This document shows positions 33,524 through 45,373 of a stretch of DNA of 64,000 nt, piece after piece (position 1 is the stretch's first letter; every line of letters begins with the position of its first letter). The notes beneath the pieces are model-generated. The model was given only the letters and a program-made list of their open reading frames with translations. It was not told the origin of the DNA and ran no database searches. The translations under genes were made by a program, and so were the position numbers. The stretch lies in contig JABCPU010000008.1 in assembly GCA_016800925.1 (NCBI GenBank), forward strand, positions 310,001 through 374,000, given 5' to 3'. This DNA is from Suillus spraguei. Its lineage: Eukaryota > Basidiomycota > Agaricomycetes > Boletales > Suillaceae.

Positions 33524-34967
33524 TTACCGTCTTCCAAGCCCACTCAGGCCCCATGCAACCTTCGACTGCACGAAATCAAACCTGCCCAAGATCCTTAGAA
33601 TCAGATCGCGGATAAAGGCCCTACTACACGGCATCCACCAAGCATATGAATCGTACGTAAGGCTTCCAAGTTTCAAAAGCCTCTTGCTATAGCCGATAAT
33701 TTCCAGCGCTCGTGCGTGACGCACGTCCGCAATTTCCTGTAAAATGGTATCATCCACATCGGGATTCCCTGCAGACATTTGAACGTGCTTTGGACAGCCT
33801 CTGCAAGGAAGATCCCGTCTCTAATGGCCAGGTTCATGCCCTGACCACCAAAGGCGAATGTATATGGGCTGCGTCACCAACCAGAAAAATAGCAGCTCCA
33901 AGACGCGTGAAGGTACGGTCGGCGATGGCGGAATGGGTTCTGAAACGTGACGACCAGACCACCTGGTCGACTTTGACAGGTGTCGGGTTAAAGATGGATC
34001 TGATGTTATGCACGCTGGCCCATATGTATCGATCAAGTCCTGGATGTACTCTTTTGGTGGGGCATGGGGGAGCTCTCCGTTCTTCAAAGATATGCCACAA
34101 CCTACACGGAAGATGGACTTCGTAGTGGGCTTCCCATCTTGTGTCAACTCCGCATTGAAGCGGTTGCCGAGCGGTACAAGCATGAAGAAATTGCCTGAAA
34201 AAACTGTGCCGTTAAGGTGGCCCTCGAGAGTTAATGGACCGACAGGTTCACGATCGAATGTGACATCTGCAACGACCATCTGAGTCATTACGTTATTGGC
34301 TAGGTTTGGTCCTTCTGGGTCAGAGAACCTATACCGGCGATAGTACGGATCTGGAAATGGTCGTCAGACAGTCCTCCAAGCTAACTTAATGGACAATGAG
34401 GTCTCACAATTGAGCGGGCGCCATCTGCGCCGATGATATATCTAGTTCTGATAACTTGCCCATCCTCAAAGGACACATCAGTGATACGAGAGTTCTTCTC
34501 GTTCTGTTTCATTCCTACTACCCTGTGTGGACGCTGCACTCTAACACCAAGGCTCCGTAACTTCTGCTCGAGTACAAGCTCGGTCATAATTTGAGGCATG
34601 TAGAGCGCATAAGGGTGAGCAGAATGTTTCTTGAGAGGTCAAATTTGACCTCAAAGATCTCCGAACTACGAGAGGTGATTCTGATGCCCTTCCCCTTGAT
34701 GGCTTGAGACAGAAAACCATCTGCGCATCGATGCTGCTAAAGCCTAACATCATAAGAATATTAGTAAGCCTTCTGAGGAGCGCACAGGTGGCTGACCTCG
34801 ATAGTTGCAGAGTGTATGATCATCGCCCTCGATGTATTCTGTCCTTTGACCACAGCATCCACGATAACGAAGTCATGGCACCCGTGGTGGGCGAGAGAAA
34901 GAGCAGCAGTGAGACCTGCAGGGCCTGCGCCGACAATAAGCACGGTAGTATTCTCGGGGAGAGACAT
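33524..34967 (-). pseudogene. Frameshifted FAD-dependent monooxygenase (phenol hydroxylase-like)
   Basis: Read leftwards, all family blocks are present in order: the Rossmann motif VLIVGAGPAGLTAALSLAHH, CADGFLSQAIKGKGIRITS, HPYALYMPQIMTELVLEQKL, YIIGADGARSIVR, QMVVADVTFDREP, VDQVVWSSRFRTHSAIADRT, FLVGDAAHIHSP then FGGQGMNLAIRDG (second FAD motif), and a C terminus ending AWGLSGLGRR. They fall in different frames. I count about six shifts, near 34730, 34630, 34318, 33990, 33850 and 33780, each fitting a one-base deletion. At least one intron (donor after HSATIE) still looks usable. So many breaks in 1.4 kb argue for a pseudogene even if some breaks are sequence errors. The substrate of the parent enzyme cannot be told. 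Confidence 0.82.
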
Positions 34968-36433
34968 TGTATGCTTGGAGGAGTAAGAATGCTAAAGTGA
35001 CAGAGATGATGAATTGGCTTTGGATGGCCTTCTTTCTGGTATTTGAGGCGAGTGATACACAGGTTATCTTCATCCGTTACAAGGACGATTTACTATTTCG
35101 CGCACCTGATCGGCCGCTCGATGGACATGCATTACAAAGTAGTAGTATCCGGGGAAGACTGCAATTGTGGGGTGATGAGGAAACTGAATTAAAAATGACT
35201 AAAGTTGTCCGAGTCCGATGCTGGTGACTCGATTTGCCATGACAAAGGTCCCGTCAGATTTGTTTACGACGCATGCACTACCCTGGAGGTGGAACATCAT
35301 ATAGGATATCGTGTTACGGGCAATGGCCAAAGTTCTTGTCCGTTTCCCGCGATGAAGCAGACTCAAGCTACTTATATTAATAGTAGGCGCCTGATGACTA
35401 CATACCATTAGTAACGCGTCCGACCGTAGATGCTCCGCGCTCGTGGCTCAGTCGGTCATCCTCTCGGATTTCATCACAGCAGTAAACCTAGTGTTGCCTC
35501 ACTCGTGACTGACGATTCCGCACTCTGTGGACAGAGCTGTGTACAGTTGATCTGATGTCGAGTCAATGACGTACGACGTTCGACGAATTCTGTACTCCCG
35601 AACTAGTTGTGTGTGTATGTGTTTGCTGCCATCTAACGTGTTACGTTGGTCCTACTCAAGCAAGTGACGAAAGTCGCCCTCCTCAGAAAGGTTTGTTGTA
35701 CACATTCACGATGATGGGACGACAAAGTTCGCCGACGTAATAGTTATAGCAATGCATGGGCTTGTAATATCCATACTGAAACAAAGCCGCAAGCACTAGT
35801 GTTGAACCTCCACAGCACACTACTTCAAAACTGACCAAAGCATCAGTAAACTGATGAGACTCAGCCGGACCACTCCTTTCCTAGATATGACGTTATAAAA
35901 CGATATTGACAAGAAATACCTTGCGATAAGATGATCTACTAGTATATTTCAGACTTAGATATGTTGCCGCCGACTGTGGCACACTTTTCGCATATATACC
36001 CGAGGTTTTCCTTGCCCCATGATCAAGCCATGAATATGCTTATTGAACAAGCTGATGCTGGACATACGCAGACTTTTTTCCTTTCAATTAATGCATGTAA
36101 GAGATTCCTAGCCAGTTTAACTTGGCTCCTGCAAGTATGCAGTTCACGGTTATTGTGGACTCGTGACTTTCATGACAAGATCACGTTGGATTATCAAAGC
36201 AATCCAATGTCCTTTCTGCATGAAGTCGATGTTCGGGTCCAGGGGTTGGGTTGGATCTCGGGCACGGAAGGCGGCAGTTGAGGTAGGCATAATGATAAGT
36301 TGAGGATGAAAGCACATTCTTCAGGTCCAAACCACGTCGACAAGTAGATCTAGATCTTGCCCTCATTCATAGTAATGAGAAACAAGAAATAGATCCATGG
36401 AAGTTCCAATAACCGTCAAAAGGGTAAAATGAT
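34968..36433. other. No gene recognised (about 1.47 kb)
   Basis: The longest frame, 35961-36281 plus (106 codons), has no family features. No repeats of note. It holds the region upstream of the monooxygenase pseudogene and ends at the tRNA-Glu gene. Confidence 0.45.
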
Positions 36434-36513
36434 TCGGATACGGGGAATCGAACCCCGAGCAACCGCGCACCTTGTGATGAGAGGCGGATATGTTACCTTT
36501 ACACCATATCCGA
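36434..36513 (-). tRNA. tRNA-Glu (CTC) with a short intron
   Basis: On the minus strand the acceptor arms TCGGATA and TATCCGA pair fully. D-arm GTGTAAAGGTAACAT; T-arm CGGGG-TTCGAAT-CCCCG. The anticodon loop is 17 nt: seven expected plus about 10 nt of intron after CTCTCA. The anticodon CTC (Glu) is flanked by the stem CCGC/GCGG. The outermost pair of the anticodon stem is T-T. The body resembles fungal tRNA-Glu. Confidence 0.85.
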
Positions 36514-36684
36514 GTGAAGTTGCGTTTTCAGTGTCACAGCTTACTCATTGTTAACAGGCGAGCCTGTCGACGAAATGGAGGTCGCCTGTGAAGCTTTGAA
36601 GCTGGCCTGAGCATACAAGATCATTACACCTTATCCTATACAACTACACCTAATAAAAAACCTCACTCTCGCGTAATCGTCTGC

Positions 36685-39600
36685 TCATGGCAACCTTCTC
36701 CATCTAGAATTCTTTGTGGTGGCAAGATACACTTCAGATCCAGGGCCACGGTCCATCCAGGCAGATACTTGCTTGGGTATCAAATTTGTCACCTGGCTTA
36801 GTCGTTAGACGAGACTCCTGGTCCTCTGAAAAACACACTACTTACGAGGAACTTCTGGCCCAATTTAAACTCCCCTGCTTGGGATCCTTCAGCAATCGAT
36901 AAGCTGAGTACGTCCCAGACGGTTAGCTGAGCTTTGCGACCACTGTTGCTGTTGTCGCCTCGTGTGGTTGTATATGCATCCTTTACGATGATAACACGGA
37001 AATTGCGTACTTCCCGAGGGGGACATTTGTCCTGAGGTAGCACTCAGTAAAAAACAACTTCATGCAAGTGTAAGACTTACGTGCAATTCTCGCTCAATGT
37101 TTCCCGCGACAGCTTCACGATCCCGGAGAAGCTTCTCTCTGATGTGTATAGCAAGACTGCCTGCTTCAAGGTGGCTGAGTCGTGATAGTATCACCTGGGC
37201 TTGATGACGGTCACTCTCTTCCAACGATTCATATAAATCGTCAAGGTTGTCCGGCATTTCTGAAGTGGCGCTTCAGCAACACACAACCTTGGTCACGGCC
37301 TTCTCACCTTCGTTCTTGACATTGAAGCCCGGACCCACACGTTGTTCAAGCCTGTCTGCAAACTTCATCATCAACGCCGCCCGTCTTTCAAGATCTGACC
37401 AAATATTTGAGGCAGCGAGTTCACGTTTCCTCTGGTATAGAATGTAAGCGCTAGATTTGGTACAAGACTCTTTATCTCACCTTCCATCGTTCGCTCAAGG
37501 TATTTTCATCCTTGGCACTGCGGGGACCCTCCATCCGCTTTCCACTTTCGTCTTCGAAGAACTCAATATATGCGACGGGATGAATCTTTAAACTAGATCA
37601 GTTACGTCTAGTGTTACATGTCCATCCTACCTTAATAACTTCGACAGCTGCAACAGCTACATTTCCACCATCCGCCGTGAGGCTGTTGAGCGTCGCAATG
37701 AATGGGCTGCGCTGGAAGCCGAGCTTTGCATGCCAGGGGGCCATATGGGATGAGTTTCCTGTCAGCACCAGGACATTCGAATCATATGCCTCGAGGACCT
37801 CTTGTCCATCTTTGCGCTCTGCAGAGAGCTTCACGAAAAGTCAATTAATATTATGGTGTACGGTAATTCTAGTCACTTACCCTGGCTCCAGTAACAGCGA
37901 TTTTCCTCCCAATCTTAATATGACCCCTACGGATAGCTCTCGCAAGCGGCTTGTCGACCCTCGCACGCAGTCTGTACCATCCGTCTGTCACCTCTAACTC
38001 AGGATGAGAGGGAATGGGAGAACCGTCGTCAGTCTGTCCAGCTGGTGACCAAGTCACATTTGACACGCAAAGCACCATCGGGGATGCAGCAGGTGCGTCT
38101 CTCGTAGTAATCAGTCGTAGTGGTGGTCGTGTTGACCCGTTCAAGTCTCGTTCGTATCTGCGGCAGCGGTTGGTCAGTTAAGAAACGGATAGAGAGAGAT
38201 GACACAGACCTGTAGAGTAGCTGGCGGATCACTTCAGCCAGCACCATCGTTTGCGATCAGGGTCGGACTCTGCTTCTGGTTCGAGTGAGACCATTCCAGC
38301 GAGCTTCCAGAGGATAAGCGGCCAATGATTATTGACCCATTCCTGTGTGGCCAATGAACACCCTCTTGTGCGGAGTTCTTCTAGAGCGGCAGTAGATCCG
38401 AGAGGCTTCGAATCAGAGGACTGAACCCCTTCGTTCGGTGTAGCAGATGACGTATAAAACGAGTAAAAGAGAGCGGTAGACAGTGTTATCTGGGATAGTT
38501 CTGTAACATTTCTACGTGGAAGCGTGTTAGTAACTAGTATTGCAGCTGAACTGACTGACTGACATTCCCTGATCCTCAAGCTCTGCGGTTGTATAAGCTT
38601 GAGGTATAAGATTAGAACTAGCAAGTGTCATCCTTCCTGCAGGAGGAGCTATAACAAGAGTAATAAATTCGGTTGATCTGGATCACGGTGGTGAAATACT
38701 TACCAAGGTTGAATACTTTGCCTGTACCTTTTTCGGAAGCTTTCTTCATTGGCCTAGGAGACTGGGTTGCTGAGGGCGGATACATAGGTTGTTGTAAGCT
38801 GGAACTCGCAGCAGTAGACGACGGTATTGCTGATGTCGCATTGTTTAATTCTGGAGGTTTGACGCCTGGTTTGAAAGGCGTCACGAACTTGTTCTTGACC
38901 AGACCACCACGTAAATTTCGCGGTGTAAGACCCAATGGCCGAAATGCGCCCGTAGGATTAGCCGATGCTGGGGGACGGACAGGCGTTCTTGGTACAGCAG
39001 AAATAGATGGGTCATATGAGAAGATGCGGACGCAAAACCCTGACGATGAGGGTTGAGGGGAGAGTTGACATATGCAGAACCGGCTGTCACAGTGATGGGC
39101 TGTCGTGATGCTACGGAGGCGATCAAAGGAGATTTGAACGCTTTCTGCTTTCCCTTGAAGTCGCTGACACCAAGAGTCGGTGCGCCAAGTGTCGATCGTA
39201 CTCCAGCTTCAAAAGACTTGCGAGTAGGCATTGCGGGAGTCGGCGTATCTGGGATTTGAGGTGACAAGGAATTGTGCACTGCACCTAGAACGGTGCGCTG
39301 AAGCGAGGATGGCTGTACCGAGGTAGAGGACACAAACCCTCCGGAGTGTTGGGAGGAACTTAAATCATCAACCTCTCCCTGCCACAGCTGGATCTTTTCC
39401 TCAGCCTTCCGCAGTGCAGCTGTTGACGGTATCATTAGTTTTCCCTTGCCGACGGACGTAAAACCTATAGGTGTGCTGTGACTGGCAGTTGCCTCGAGGA
39501 CATTTTCTTTGGCTTTATCAAGGCGAGATGCAGCAGATTGAAAGCCTACAAAAGTTGCAGGAGGAGCCGAAGTAAACCACGAAGAGTAGTCGACTTCTGG

Positions 39601-40097
39601 AGGTACCTCGGGTGAAGGTGAACGGTGTGAGTCGCCCACAGTCTGGATAGGCAAAGTCGATGCAGACTTGAAGCCCACTGAAGGGAGAACGGTAGACGCC
39701 TTTGTGAAAGATGCATATACGGCCGACTTCGTGGAATTTGAATCAGCGAATGGGTCAGGAGCGAAAGGATTGTTGTCTCCCTGAGAAGCTGTGTCCTGTG
39801 AGGAAAGTAGACCCTGATCGGACGAATGGTTACAATCTCCAGCCTCGGCAGAGCTGAGCCTATAGTGCGAGCTTGTTGGCAGGGGTACTTTTTGAAGTGG
39901 AGGAGCTGGCTGAGAGAGGCGTGCCTCTATGGCATCGAAAGCGCTTATATCGTCTTGACTCATGTCATCGACTTGTTCGTCATAGGTCGGCGAAGACATT
40001 CTCATTTTCTTCTTGGGTGGACTAGGAGAAGAATCTACAAAGTCGCAGTCAAGCCTGAAGAAAAGATCCCTTGAAGTGTCTCACCTAGATTATACAT
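36685..40097 (-). CDS. BRH2: Brh2/BRCA2-like homologous recombination protein
   Basis: Loads Rad51 onto single-stranded DNA; partner Dss1. Start MYNL at 40097 splices into DSSPSPPKKKMRMSSPTYDE. The N-terminal half is Ser/Pro-rich with BRC-like segments (VGFQSAASRLDKAKENV; GFTSVGKGKLMIPSTAALRK) and a DNPFAPDPFADSN block. The C-terminal half follows BRCA2 order: helical domain (WVNNHWPLILWKLAGMVSLE), OB1 (PMVLCVSNVTWSP, ELEVTDGWYRLRARVDKPLA, IGRKIAVTGAR), NSSHMAPWHAKLGFQ, OB2 with IHPVAYIEFFEDESGKR, a tower-like helix pair, and OB3 (CPPREVRNFRVIIVKDAYTT, TVWDVLSLSIAEG, VYLATTKNSRWRRLP). Two apparent one-base deletions interrupt the frame, near 39020 and 38240. All flanking sequence stays conserved, so these may be sequence errors. 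Confidence 0.9.
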
Positions 40098-40613
40098 TTT
40101 GTTACAGTTACAAGGTTGTTTGAACGTTCGAAACAAGTGTCATCTACGCGACGCGTCTTGAAAATCTGATCACGTGCGGCATTACATCAGCCTCAATAAG
40201 ATGTGTGCTCCACTGTGGATTATCCAGCGTTCTTTGACTTGTTAGCTTGATCTTATAACATTCTGCGATGTTTTTAGAGTCTCCGTAGAATTTTGAAACA
40301 ATAAAATTGATTTCATTGATGTTGGTCTCGGCTCTCGGCCTACGTACTTACTAGTACTAGTACGCGTATAGTCAAAACGCAAATATTGATCATCCATCCT
40401 CTACTATTAGACGCCAGTCTAGTTTATGACTTTCTGTGCATCCTGTCTTTGAAAATTTGTTGTTAACCACTGGCAATCTGGTCTGACCAAACAAAAAAAA
40501 CCTCCAGCTAACCTCTACGTTCTCAAAACATTGCTTTCCTAAAGTTCTTTATACCTTGTATCCCTCGCCGACCGCGCAGGTCCACCAGCACGACGTCTGG
40601 GGATCAAATACCT
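40098..40613. other. Promoter region, no gene recognised (516 bp)
   Basis: Divergent gap between the BRH2 start (minus) and the taxilin start (plus). Contains an A8 run at 40493-40500. No coding frame of note. Confidence 0.5.
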
Positions 40614-42678
40614 ATGAACGGTACAAGCATCCTTCCCAGTCAGAATGCAATAGGTTCGCGGCCAGCCAAACCTCCTCCAACTGGTCTCGCTCCTTCTGCG
40701 CCTTCCGTCGCGCCTCCGCTTCTTCCTAATCACCCGAATTCACCCACTCCGAATCGAACACTACCACCTCATTCCAATAACACCGTTGTTAATGGGACTT
40801 ATACACACAATCAGAAAGGAAAGAAAAAGAACGATACACCCGTAGATCCTGCTACCATGTACGAGTCTCTGAAGAGCAGGATCGCAGCTCTGGAAGAGGA
40901 GGAGGTGCTGGAGGAAGAAGAGGAGAAGATATTTGGTGCGTGTGTTCCGCCTTTCAAATTTATACACCACTCATGATTCATCAGCTGAAGAAGCTGTAAA
41001 GTCGGTCAAAGGCATGGAGGAGAATGCAGTTCATGCCAAGTACATTGAGCTCGTGCGTCATCATTCGCATGTCCGATATATGCATTTTTGAATCATAGAA
41101 CTACAGTTCGCAGAACTAAAGCGATTGGAACGCGACCATGCAAAGGAAAAACAGAAATTGGTCAAGGACAAAGATGCTGGTACGTACGGTTGACCCACTC
41201 CGTTCTAAAATACTCATACCCCACTGTATTCATAAAGCAAAGAGTCAACTGACGAAGGCTAACCAGACTAAAGTTAAAATGGAGAACTTGGCACGCGAGC
41301 TCCAAAAGGTCAGCAGACTCATGTCTTATTTCCATTCTCCTAACCAATTTTCGTGCAGGACAACAAGAGACTACGGGTACGCATGACTGCGCAACGAGGT
41401 TCATCCACTATGCTTACACCGGCCTAGGAGGACAGTAAACGTCTAGCGCAATGCATAGAAGAGGCACAAGAAGAGGTATGTGTCACTTTTTCCGCTAATA
41501 GCTTCACCAATACTACCTTCAGATAATGCAAATGAAATCCGACATGGCAAAACGAGTGGACAAGGCCAAAACGCAAGACGTCAAATACCGCGAAATGCCT
41601 GACATCGTCGTGAAAGTAGTCTGTCGATATCGAGCTGAGCTCTTCTTCAAAATCTCACGCAAGACCAAGTTCTCCCGACTGTTCAATGCGTGGACGGACA
41701 GAATGGAGTCGGGTGGGAAGAAGGATGAGGGAAAAACTTCGGCAAGCGGGAAGCAGATGAATGGCACTGCCAAGTCGGAAGCCGCCAGCACGCACACCGT
41801 TGGGTCCAATGTGTCATCCTCCATGCAATTCATCTTCTCCCACAATGGTCGAACAATAGATGCAGACCAGACACCAGAAGAGCAGGGAGTAGAAGACGGA
41901 GACGAAATTCTTGCTGTGGAGCTCATGGACCTCACCGAAGGACCTGGACTGGATGATTGGGTGAGTGATGACACGCATTTATCGGAACCTGAAGGCAAGA
42001 GATATCCCATACAGGATGACCTTCCAGAATCTCGCCGCGAGCGCCTCAAGAAGAACTGGACGGATGATCCACAAGAGTGGGCTACCTCGCTCTCTTGATT
42101 CACTCAACTGACACTGTGATTAGCGCTCAGCGGTCATTGGAAGAGATCTTCGATGGCGTGTGCGTATCCCAGTATTGAGAATGTTTGCCCACTGAGCTGC
42201 GACTATAGCGTACGAGAACGACTGAAGGAAGTTCTCCGGCAATATGAGCTTCGCGAGCGACATTTTGAATGCGTCATCCGTTCAAAAGAGCTAGAGGTTC
42301 TCCTATCTCGCGCTCGAGCCGCTGAGCAGAAGCAATTGGCTGACGGGGAGAAATCTCGTGCCGACAGAGTGGACGACGAGGTGATTCAAATTCCATTCAT
42401 ATTTACAGCACATCCTCAGCTTTTCTTCACATCAATTCAGAATCAGAATCTCCGAAAGGAGTTGGAAGATGCGCAGAACGGACAAACAATGTTGATCGAT
42501 AAGCTCATTACCTGCTGCAAGGAGGTGTGTGCATCTATGCCATGCAGCAGTGCGTCTTCGATTTGACGTACTGATACAGCCAAATGCCGAGCGGACTCAA
42601 CGATTATTTGCTTCTCTTCGAGATGAGTTAGAAAAGCGGGGAGCTAAACTTGTAGATGGCGGTCCTGTAGGAGGTTGA
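40614..42678 (+). CDS. Taxilin-family coiled-coil protein, interrupted by a SUMO-like exon
   Basis: Taxilins are long coiled-coil proteins that bind syntaxins and act in vesicle traffic. Start MNGTSILPSQNAIG; a Pro-rich N terminus is followed by MYESLKSRIAALEEEEVLEE and then the coiled coil spread over small exons: AVHAKYIELFAELKRLERDH, KQKLVKDKDAAKSQLTKANQ, KMENLARELQKDNKRLRED, SKRLAQCIEEAQEE. The next splice leads in phase into the exon 41526-42098 (separate entry), which ends in a stop. Downstream, taxilin-like exons resume: VRERLKEVLRQYELRERHFE, VIRSKELEVLLSRARAAEQK, NLRKELEDAQNGQTMLIDKL, RTQRLFASLRDELEKRGAKL, ending PVGG at 42678. How both halves reach one mRNA is unclear: alternative splicing, or two genes. 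Confidence 0.72.
41526..42098 (+). CDS. SUMO/Rad60-SLD-like ubiquitin-fold domain within the taxilin locus
   Basis: A 190-codon frame opening MQMKSDMAKRVDKAKTQD (coiled-coil-like and in phase with the preceding taxilin exon), then a beta-grasp segment: DIVVKVVCRYRAELFFKISR, KFSRLFNAWTDRMES, a polar insert, MQFIFSHNGRTIDADQTPEE, GVEDGDEILAVELMDL. This is the SUMO-like pattern (inference from pattern, not alignment). There is no C-terminal Gly-Gly; the chain continues with an acidic, Trp-containing tail (LDDWVSDDTHLSEPEGK) ending EWATSLS. It is therefore a SUMO-like domain protein, not a conjugatable SUMO. It could be expressed as the C terminus of a taxilin-SUMO fusion or from its own ATG. Confidence 0.72.
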   Translation: MQMKSDMAKRVDKAKTQDVKYREMPDIVVKVVCRYRAELFFKISRKTKFSRLFNAWTDRMESGGKKDEGKTSASGKQMNGTAKSEAASTHTVGSNVSSSMQFIFSHNGRTIDADQTPEEQGVEDGDEILAVELMDLTEGPGLDDWVSDDTHLSEPEGKRYPIQDDLPESRRERLKKNWTDDPQEWATSLS

Positions 42679-42888
42679 ACGTCATTATATTTATTGTTGT
42701 TCAGCTCGTTTTCTAGTGGAAGCGAATCACTATTGATATCAAGTGATCGGGGTGTACAAGTAAGGCATATTGATTGAAGAATCGCAAAAGGATGTCCATG
42801 TACCGATGCGAAAGAGTAGTCCAAAAAAGTCCCGGTATCCCATCCATTCCAAACTCGATCAGAGGTTCATAAAGATGTGCTATGCCAA

Positions 42889-44408
42889 CTAGAGAAGGGC
42901 ATCAAGCTCCTCGGGGTTTTCAACGCAACCTGATCTGGTGAAGATCTTGCCCCTCACAAACTCCAGGCCCTCGCCAGCATAGCTGACGCATGGCGAGAGC
43001 TCAATCTCCACACCATCCTTGACTTGAGCACCAGCCCTCTCTAAGAACCGTTTGTGCTGCGTAAGCAGGTCACGGCGGCTAGTCTCTGGGTCATCTGAAC
43101 CAGTTCCGGGCGCGTTTTTGAGCGGACTAAACTCTTCATTACGTGCAACTTCCAAGACCGCGAAGCGCTTTGTGAAAGGGAAGACATCAAACACAAACAG
43201 CTCGAGCTTCATGCCATTAGGTTTGCTCGGCTTGACTGCGTCCCCAGTCTTCAAATCAATTGTGGGAATCTTCTTGCGAGCAATGTGGAATGCAAGGTCA
43301 TCTTCGAACGATTCGACAGACTTGAGGTAGCTCGTTGTGTAGAAGTGGTTGGCGATGTTGGCAGCATTGAAAGCCAGCTCTCCAGTCTTGGAGTTACGAA
43401 GTTCGGCTTGTTCCTTGGAGATCTCTGAGTACTCAACAACGCTGAACTTTTCTCCCCTGCGGGCGACAACACCAACTGACTCCGAAGCAGAGGCCTTGGG
43501 AACTACTTTGGCAGCACAGTCAGCCTGCTTTGATATGCAGTAGCCGAGGAAAACGGGGTCGGCGACTTTGACAAGGCAATTGTCAACGCAGTATGCATGA
43601 ACATAGAGGACTCCGCGATCCGTCAAGTCGGAAAGAACCGTTGAATTGTTAGATTCGGATAGAGGTGTGCGTGTAGCGGCATACAGCCCACCATTGCCGT
43701 CAGGAGCGACTGCAACACGTGATGTGCTCTCGAGCATAATTTTGCCTTCTGCAGTCAAGCATGGGAGTGTGCCTGAAGACGTCGTTTAACATAAGTGAAG
43801 TACATGGAACAATTATTGTTACCTTGTTCGAAGAAAATGACGTTCTTTGAACTCAATCCGAAGAACTTGTTCTTCGTGAAGAATAACTCGGTCTCACGAC
43901 GCGTCGGACCGCTGGTCATGACATACCACGGCATGACGACTGAACCTGCAGGTTTGTTGCATTCCTTCTCGGCAACAACTTGAAGGCGAGCGATACGCTC
44001 AGCCTGGTACTGGAAGAGGCTTTTGTGTGAAGGCAAGCCGATGTCATAACAACCCTTTGGCGCTGAGCTGCCCAGACGGGTACCTTGGCCGCCCGCCATA
44101 AGGAGGACGCCTACCTCCCCACGTGCGATAGCCTGGAGGCCCTCACTACGCCATCTCTTCTCGCTCGCAGGATCATTGACGACAGACTCACACGCCCCAG
44201 CAGGAAGGGGTTCGATAGGCTCGGGGTCAGCGGCTGCCTTCTCAGAGGCGATGGCCTTCTTGTAGATCCTGTTCACGCGATTGATGTCGATCTTTTCGAG
44301 TTGGTTGGAGAGGGATTCACGTTCTGATTCTTCAAGGGTTGACCAGAAAGTGAATAGGTGGTCGTGACCAGCAGCCTGGTATCTATCACGGATCTGATCA
44401 ACAGCCAT
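42889..44408 (-). CDS. UAP1: UDP-N-acetylglucosamine pyrophosphorylase
   Basis: Makes UDP-GlcNAc from UTP and GlcNAc-1-phosphate, supplying chitin, N-glycans and GPI anchors; cytosolic. Two exons (44408-43823 and 43772-42889) with a 50-nt intron, 489 aa, frame intact. The nucleotide-binding signature VLLMAGGQGTRLGSSAPKG lies near residue 103; then GCYDIGLPSHKSLFQYQAER, MPWYVMTSGPTRRETELFF, GLYAATRTPLSESN, DRGVLYVHAYCVDNCLVKVA, NIANHFYTTSYLKSVE, LFVFDVFPFTKRFAVLEVAR and EFSPLKNAPGTGSDDPETSR, all family hallmarks. It ends ENPEELDALL. Essential in yeast (QRI1). Length and motifs are complete. Confidence 0.97.
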
Positions 44409-45373
44409 TGTGACCTAAGTAACGTATGAAGCTTTTTGAGATGAAAGATCAGAAGATAAACTGAGAGAAGGACGTGGAGCTAGAATGATTTGAACAGAAA
44501 GACCTGCTATTTATTACGATGAGTAGCAATTCCGGTACTAGCCGTTTGCCACTGTGAAACTGCCTTCGCGGTTGTCCAGCCCAGTGTCCACAGCTTTCTA
44601 ACATAGCCTTGGTGAAAACCCTTTTCCTTCTAAGTCTGGCGATCTGCGCTTTATTCTTTGGCAAACTGATCTCTCACATCGTACTACTAGTGGGTGATTT
44701 CATTATTACACACTTAATATGACGCATATGCTATAGGATTAAGTATAGACGCTTTATTGTGAGCCTAGAATTCAATTAGCTAAACGAAGCGCATGGACGG
44801 CAACACTGACGAGATATCGTCAGCTTGACTGCGTAATCCATTGTTCGGCCGCGTCTTACAATGATCCAGTTCAAAGATGTGCAAAGATGATTGCGGCACA
44901 TATCATGATACTTGTGAATGCGCTTTAGCTTCATCGTGCATCAATGAATCAATGGTGTGTATACTCGGCACCCTGGTGGCAATTTCTGGATTTCACGTGA
45001 ACACACCCGCGAAGGGGACCCGAACTTGGGTCAAGTATGTAATTTTTGTAAAATGTGAGTGCCTTCTCGCAACCGGCAAATACATACCTCTGCTCACTTC
45101 AAGCTTGAATTGCGTCGACCAGACATCTGTCGACATATTTTGAATATATGTCAAGATGTGACCGTGCCAGCTTGTACATTTTCAAGGTTGATCCATTTCT
45201 GTCGATCTTCCTGGAGTGCAACCGATTTCACTCCGAGTAGTAAGTACTCCAAGCGAACTACCGATAGCCGTAATTGAGCCACTAGTGCAGGCCATTTCCT
45301 CATATAAAATCCAAAGAGAGGCCCGTGATATGTAGCACCCACGTTTATCCCTCACCCCAGCTGCGAGGCCAAC
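44409..45373. other. No gene recognised (965 bp)
   Basis: Divergent promoter region between UAP1 (minus) and glucanase A (plus). A TATA-like catataaaat lies at about 45299-45308, some 65 bp before the glucanase ATG. Frames here are short and featureless. Confidence 0.5.

Noticed and set aside
35430..35500. tRNA-like GTGGCTCAGTCGGTCATCCTCTC
   Set aside because: No matching T-arm or acceptor pairing could be found downstream.
35961..36281. 106-codon plus-strand frame
   Set aside because: No similarity, odd composition and no neighbouring exons; it could be chance.
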